Source: CAYVUI01 sp964454745 (GTDB lineage Bacteria; Planctomycetota; Phycisphaerae; Sedimentisphaerales; Anaerohalosphaeraceae). From it: DNA of 29,204 bases. The notes below the pieces were generated by a model, which did no database searches, was not told the origin of the DNA, and worked only from the letters and a program-made list of their open reading frames with translations. This document shows, one piece after another, positions 25,373 to 29,204 of this stretch (the stretch's first letter is position 1; every line of letters starts with the position of its first letter). A program made the position numbers and the translations under genes. The DNA lies in contig CAYVUI010000055.1 in assembly GCA_964454745.1 (NCBI GenBank), positions 1 to 29,204 of the forward strand, written 5' to 3'.

Positions 25373-26566
25373 TCATCTCTCTTCAGTGATGCTCTTTTTC
25401 GTAACGTTATTTTTCATAGTATCTTTTGCTTCTCTGATCACCGTCTCTCCCGGTATCCAGGATGCGTGTAATGCATGATTGTTGACCCTTGATTTCGCCG
25501 TCTGCAGTAAACCCAAAAGGTTATTGACGATCACTTGTGCGAGTTTATCCCTGTCAAATTCCATCCGGCTCCAGTCATATTGCGGCGGCAGCGGATATCC
25601 GCGATTGCTCAGTGAGATAACGCCTAAATCCACACCGGGAACGATATTTTGCATATCCAGGTACTCTGCAACCCCGACCATTACGTTATCGTCAGACACA
25701 TAAATGGCATCCGGTGCATCCGGACCGCTTACCAGTTCTCGTGTCACCCCGATAATCTGTCCCACGCCCTCCCGGCTGAACACAGCTTTTCGATAGGAAA
25801 GACCCGCCCGACTCATTGCATGCTCATAAGCAGCCTGCTCGTGCCTGCTTTCAGAGTGGTCGATGCCGATGAGGGAGATTTTCTTATATCCGGCTTTCGA
25901 AAACTTACTGACTGCTCTTTCAATGGCCTCGGTAGTATTGAAAAAGATAAACGGCTCATGCTCGATGGGTGCAATTCCTGACAGATAATAAACCACAGGG
26001 ATGTTTTTCTCCCCAATAGCTTCCTGGAAAAGACCGCCGACTTCATTGGTCACAATATAGCCGTCACATGTGTCTTCCTCAATTTCTTCACGTAAGGCGG
26101 AAATGGGTTTGCGCTGATTGGTATCAAAATCAGCTAAAACGGAATGAACCGTCAGCCGATGGCCAAAAATGCTGACTGCTCGGGAAACCGCACTGAGCAA
26201 TGACTGCTGGATGGGTTCGTTGATGCTGTAGTCCGTCCACAGACCGATATGAAGCTTGATCTTTGGGGGTGTGATATCCGTATTGCCGTTCTCATCCAGC
26301 GGAGAAAGCAATTGCTCGGCCGATTCAAGCATACGTTCTGGAAGACTGGCGGGCGCTTTGGCAACACGACGAACAAAAGTCCCGCTGCCGCGGCGACGGA
26401 ACAAAATCCCCTCACGCACCAACTGCTCCAGTGAGCTGCGAATCCGAGACTCACCAACACGAAACATCTTGGCAAGCTCCCTTTCGGACTTCAAACGACG
26501 TCCGGATTCGCAAGGCGGCTGACTTAGAGTGTACTGAATCGTTTCTGTTATTTTGTCTGTTTTCAT
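25373..26566 (-). CDS. GntR-type HTH / LacI-fold sugar-responsive regulator (AraR-like), paralogue of the 4469 gene
   Basis: 397 aa from ATG 26566, which has GAAGGA seven bases upstream; the longer frame to 26611 has no comparable site and runs into the promoter. The winged helix covers about 1-75 (RRLKSERELAKMFRVGESRI, RSSLEQLVREGILFRRRGSGTFVRR). The effector domain has LHIGLWTDY, GYIVTNEVGG, IPVVYYLSG, GYKKISLIGIDHSE, AIYVSDDNV, LGVISLSNRGYPLP and WSRMEFDRD. It heads the minus-strand operon that includes the duplicated lectin-fold protein, pseudopilin, TIM-barrel protein and GH78 enzyme. It probably represses its own operon and perhaps the divergent gene at 27034 until a sugar is bound. Inverted repeats in the 26567-27033 region are candidate sites. 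Confidence 0.86.
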   Translation of the reverse strand: MKTDKITETIQYTLSQPPCESGRRLKSERELAKMFRVGESRIRSSLEQLVREGILFRRRGSGTFVRRVAKAPASLPERMLESAEQLLSPLDENGNTDITPPKIKLHIGLWTDYSINEPIQQSLLSAVSRAVSIFGHRLTVHSVLADFDTNQRKPISALREEIEEDTCDGYIVTNEVGGLFQEAIGEKNIPVVYYLSGIAPIEHEPFIFFNTTEAIERAVSKFSKAGYKKISLIGIDHSESRHEQAAYEHAMSRAGLSYRKAVFSREGVGQIIGVTRELVSGPDAPDAIYVSDDNVMVGVAEYLDMQNIVPGVDLGVISLSNRGYPLPPQYDWSRMEFDRDKLAQVIVNNLLGLLQTAKSRVNNHALHASWIPGETVIREAKDTMKNNVTKKSITEER

Positions 26567-26582
26567 CTTTGATCCTTCAAGC

Positions 26583-26611
26583 AATGTATCACAATAACTA
26601 CGTGCAATCAA
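26583..26611 (-). promoter_or_regulatory. candidate promoter of the regulator-led minus-strand operon
   Basis: On minus, TTGATT (26611-26606), 17 bases, then TACATT (26588-26583), with the ATG 16 bases beyond. Match to consensus is moderate (4 of 6 in each box). The sequence TCAAGCAAT (26577-26585) overlaps the -10 box and resembles the arms of the inverted repeat at 26784-26809. Confidence 0.35.
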
Positions 26612-26783
26612 TACTAATTTCTTTATTTATTGAAAATTTTATTCTAAAACCAATTTAAAGATATAGATGCACTTATTTTGCAACAAACCAAAACATAACT
26701 GCATTATTACGTAAACCCATTTGCCACAGCATATTAACACATTTTTAACCCTAACGCAAAACAAGACTGAACCACTAAATACA

Positions 26784-26809
26784 TGAAGCAATTATAGCAC
26801 ATTGCTTCA
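26784..26809. promoter_or_regulatory. 9-bp inverted repeat, candidate operator
   Basis: TGAAGCAAT and ATTGCTTCA are perfect arms with an eight-base spacer, in the middle of the divergent control region. Arms set one and a half helical turns apart would suit a dimeric regulator such as the adjacent AraR-type protein. Confidence 0.45.
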
Positions 26810-26841
26810 AAATATGCAAAATTATTAATCCTTTTTCCGAA

Positions 26842-26860
26842 AACAAATCTAATATTTGTT
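26842..26860. promoter_or_regulatory. 7-bp inverted repeat, candidate operator
   Basis: AACAAAT and ATTTGTT flank a five-base spacer. The ACAAAT/ATTTGT half-sites recall the known AraR half-site but in the opposite order, so the likeness may be chance in AT-rich DNA. Apart from such repeats and the promoters listed, the region 26612-26940 shows no gene. Confidence 0.3.
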
Positions 26861-26941
26861 GTTATTTTTGCCACAAAACACCATTAAGCGAATCAATTTA
26901 AATAATTAATCTAATCATTTAAGAAAATTGGGCAATTTAAC

Positions 26942-26970
26942 TTGATTTTTCATCATATCGGACTCATAAT
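26942..26970 (+). promoter_or_regulatory. candidate promoter of the 27034 gene
   Basis: TTGATT (26942-26947), 17 bases, CATAAT (26965-26970). The -10 box matches 5 of 6 consensus bases. It lies 63 bases before the start codon. Confidence 0.45.
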
Positions 26971-26984
26971 GGGCCTGTCGGCCC
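26971..26984 (+). promoter_or_regulatory. small GC-rich hairpin at the start of the 27034 leader
   Basis: GGGCC-TGTC-GGCCC begins directly after the -10 box, in very AT-rich surroundings. It would sit at the very 5' end of the transcript and could protect the mRNA, or be an operator covering the start site. Confidence 0.4.
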
Positions 26985-27033
26985 TGAGAGGCTGATGAAA
27001 ACAGGGAAAACAATTGATTGTAAAGGGCAATCT

Positions 27034-29204
27034 ATGAAGATCAGGCGACTCTTTTTACCCATAGCATTAATTCTCCTATTCCTAAATCCATGTATCATGG
27101 CTGAAAAAATAATCTGTGTCAGCGAAACCTCGGAAACGACTGATTCTTCCTATTATAATGGAAAAGGCTTCTACCTGTATCTGCTCGAAAAATACCTGTC
27201 CCCTGCCGCAATCCTTCATAAAGATTTTGAAGTAACACAGGTCGGCTGGAAAGAAGCCCCGCAACACCTCAACCAATGCGGCAATTATGATGCTGTAATC
27301 TTCTGGGAAACCCCCTGCAAAATCCGTGACAGCCGAAATAACGACCCATATCATCGGGATATGGACGTAATTCCTGATGCAACCGCCGAAAAACTGATTG
27401 ATTATGTCAACAATGGCGGTGCCCTGATCGTGGCCGGCGGAGTGACGAATTATGGTAACGGCCACCCTTCGCTGGGTGTGGCGGTCCCGCACCCCGGAAA
27501 AAGGGAATATATCGGATACGCTGATTCTCCAATTGCCGCGATACTCCCTGTTTATGTCCAATCCAATACAATCACAATTTCACCGCTAAAGACGATTACA
27601 TCCGTACAATCTCCCCTGTTAACGGGTATTAATGTAAGCGTGTGGCCTGTCAATGCTTACCATAAGACAAAAGCCAAAAACAAAGCGGAAGTACTGGCCC
27701 AATCCGCAAAAGGCGATCCGCTGATTGCCAGGTGGCAGATTGGAAAAGGGAAAGTTGTCGCTGTTACAGCCGCCCCGAGGGCGAATACACTTGTAACCGG
27801 GGAGAAAGAAGCGAAAAATCCCATTTGGCCCACAGAGGCGATCTTATGGGACCGAATCATCCGCTGGGCATTGGATAAGCCGTTTCTTACTGGGGATGGG
27901 GAATCGAAACTGGCCGACAAATACAGTAAAATTGTCGCTTCTCCATTGGGCCTGCCGGAAGGTTTTCGCCTGGGGGAATACCCGTACGCAGCCCATATTC
28001 TCGACGCCGTTGTGCCAGACAACCTGCAACTGCTTCCCTACAAATACTTTACGGACCTGCATTTCAATCATATCATCATGCAGAGCATCCAGTCGGAGGG
28101 AGATGTCAAAACACCATCCGGCAGAAAATCACTCCAGCAGTGGTGTCAATATCATCATAAAGCCTTGGAAAATAACAACTTATACATGATTCTGCACCCA
28201 AGCCTAGCCGAGGAAGTCAGGCACCACCATTCGGACCCGAACCTTTGGGCTCAGAAAGTCCTGCCTTCCGGGAAATACGCATTGCATTACACGAACCCTA
28301 ATCCCTGCCCATACAATGAATTGGTACAGCATTTCACGAAAAAACAGATGTATGCGTTTATGTCCGCTGTAGCGCCCTACCAGAGAATTCGGGGAATCTT
28401 CCCGGAGGATGAATGGGCGTGGATTCTGGGCTATCGCAATCCGTATGAAGGCGGACAGGGAATCGGCTGTTATAGTCCGTGGGTCAATGAACGCTTTAAA
28501 AAGATTACCGGCCACGACGCCCCTAAGCCCGTGTTTCGTGAAAAGGGCTATGTCGCCCCGGAAGACGATCTTTGGCTGCGATGGTGCATGGAGATCCGCC
28601 AGGACGCCTTTAAAGAGTACAATGAAATCATTACAAGCCTTGCCAGAGACCAGAGAGAGGATTACCTGGTCAGCAGTTATCCCGGTGGATTTGAAGGCAA
28701 TACCGGCCTGATGGTCGAGGAGGTATACCTGGACTGCTGGCGTCAAAGCCCCCTGCTGGCGGTTGAGCGCATGGACATGCGAAGCAATTTCCGCATGGAT
28801 ACACTCCGGACAAAGCTTCCGGTGTGGGCCCTGATCGGCATTTTTCGGATGCCGGAAGATAAGTCCATCTACCCGGAAACCATGCGGCTAACTTGCGGGC
28901 TGTGCCTGGGCAGCGGCGCGAAAGGGATTATCCTGTGGAACTCTGTCAACCTATGGGGCCAGTACTACCAGCATCCAAATCGCGACTGGCTTGAAGTGGA
29001 GGCAAAACGACTCGGGGACTACCTGCACAAATTCGGGCCGATGTTCCTCGAACTGGAAAAGGCGCCGGCGGATCTGTGGATCCTGTCCGGTTGGTTTTGG
29101 ATCAACAGTTTCGATAATTACCTGCACATTCCGCCAGATGACACCCGCGGCTACAGCAAGGAAACGCCCTGGTGGCATATCCAGATTTCGGACATAGCGT
29201 GTCC
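27034..29204 (+). CDS. secreted protein with glutamine-amidotransferase-like domain and glycosidase-like barrel (3' end outside window)
   Basis: 723 codons are present with no stop before the window end. ATG 27034 has AAGGG seven bases upstream and a signal peptide (about 1-25; LFLPIALILLFLNPCIMA). Residues about 28-290 resemble the class I glutamine-amidotransferase/ThuA-like fold: a strand-turn YDAVIFWETP, LIDYVNNGGALIVAGG, and GKGKVVAVTAAP. The part from about 340 looks like a GH-A type TIM barrel: FNHIIMQSI, GIFPEDEWAW with candidate acid Glu458 or Glu460, a GH42-like SPWVNERFKKITGHD, AKGIILWNS, then LEVEAKRLGDYLHKFG. GH42 beta-galactosidases combine a barrel with an amidotransferase-like trimerisation domain, but in the reverse order. 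Function is therefore only suggested: a secreted glycosidase. It is divergent from the regulator operon and likely shares its control. Confidence 0.7.
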   Translation, partial: MKIRRLFLPIALILLFLNPCIMAEKIICVSETSETTDSSYYNGKGFYLYLLEKYLSPAAILHKDFEVTQVGWKEAPQHLNQCGNYDAVIFWETPCKIRDSRNNDPYHRDMDVIPDATAEKLIDYVNNGGALIVAGGVTNYGNGHPSLGVAVPHPGKREYIGYADSPIAAILPVYVQSNTITISPLKTITSVQSPLLTGINVSVWPVNAYHKTKAKNKAEVLAQSAKGDPLIARWQIGKGKVVAVTAAPRANTLVTGEKEAKNPIWPTEAILWDRIIRWALDKPFLTGDGESKLADKYSKIVASPLGLPEGFRLGEYPYAAHILDAVVPDNLQLLPYKYFTDLHFNHIIMQSIQSEGDVKTPSGRKSLQQWCQYHHKALENNNLYMILHPSLAEEVRHHHSDPNLWAQKVLPSGKYALHYTNPNPCPYNELVQHFTKKQMYAFMSAVAPYQRIRGIFPEDEWAWILGYRNPYEGGQGIGCYSPWVNERFKKITGHDAPKPVFREKGYVAPEDDLWLRWCMEIRQDAFKEYNEIITSLARDQREDYLVSSYPGGFEGNTGLMVEEVYLDCWRQSPLLAVERMDMRSNFRMDTLRTKLPVWALIGIFRMPEDKSIYPETMRLTCGLCLGSGAKGIILWNSVNLWGQYYQHPNRDWLEVEAKRLGDYLHKFGPMFLELEKAPADLWILSGWFWINSFDNYLHIPPDDTRGYSKETPWWHIQISDIAC

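Noticed and set aside
1..29204. CRISPR array
   Set aside because: No set of evenly spaced short direct repeats was seen, and no cas gene is present.

Overview
The window looks like a chromosomal segment of a PVC-group bacterium, most likely a planctomycete of the class Phycisphaerae (Sedimentisphaerales-like). The reasons are a PEP-CTERM sorting signal, a pseudopilin carrying the planctomycete H-X9-DG motif, dockerin-like double calcium-loop modules on several secreted proteins, and GntR/AraR-type regulators next to carbohydrate-active enzymes. The placement is inferred from protein style only.

Region 1 (1-4166) is AT-rich and looks acquired. It holds a compact three-gene cassette: a SIR2 domain fused to a deoxynucleoside-kinase-like P-loop domain; a nucleoside 2-deoxyribosyltransferase (DRHyd-type) whose start overlaps the previous stop by 7 bases; and a RecB-like PD-(D/E)XK nuclease. 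This combination reads as a candidate nucleotide-centred anti-phage system and is the most interesting item in the window. It is followed by a decayed IS630-family transposase end and by the 3' part of a tyrosine recombinase gene. A tRNA-Ser 3'-end-like block lies inside that recombinase reading frame, as expected of an old attachment site.

Region 2 (about 4390-26566) is a carbohydrate-use locus bracketed by two paralogous, inward-reading GntR/LacI-fold (AraR-type) regulators. Plus-strand genes encode a PEP-CTERM protein, a secreted beta-helix/FN3/dockerin/CBM protein, and a large secreted TIM-barrel protein with dockerin and PA14 modules. One minus-strand operon encodes cytoplasmic GH3 and GH38 enzymes, with a good sigma70-type promoter at 14062-14090. 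A second, about 8.9 kb long, encodes regulator, duplicated lectin-fold dockerin protein, pseudopilin, secreted TIM-barrel/LamG/dockerin protein and a GH78 rhamnosidase-like enzyme. The likely logic is that secreted dockerin-bearing proteins bind and cut a complex, perhaps rhamnose- and mannose-containing glycan, and GH78, GH3 and GH38 finish the fragments inside the cell. No transporter is present in the window. The GH38 protein lacks the usual catalytic aspartate.

Region 3 (26567-29204) is an AT-rich divergent control region with inverted repeats, then the 5' 723 codons of a large secreted protein with a glutamine-amidotransferase-like domain and a glycosidase-like TIM barrel, cut by the window end. 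No rRNA, complete tRNA or CRISPR array was seen.
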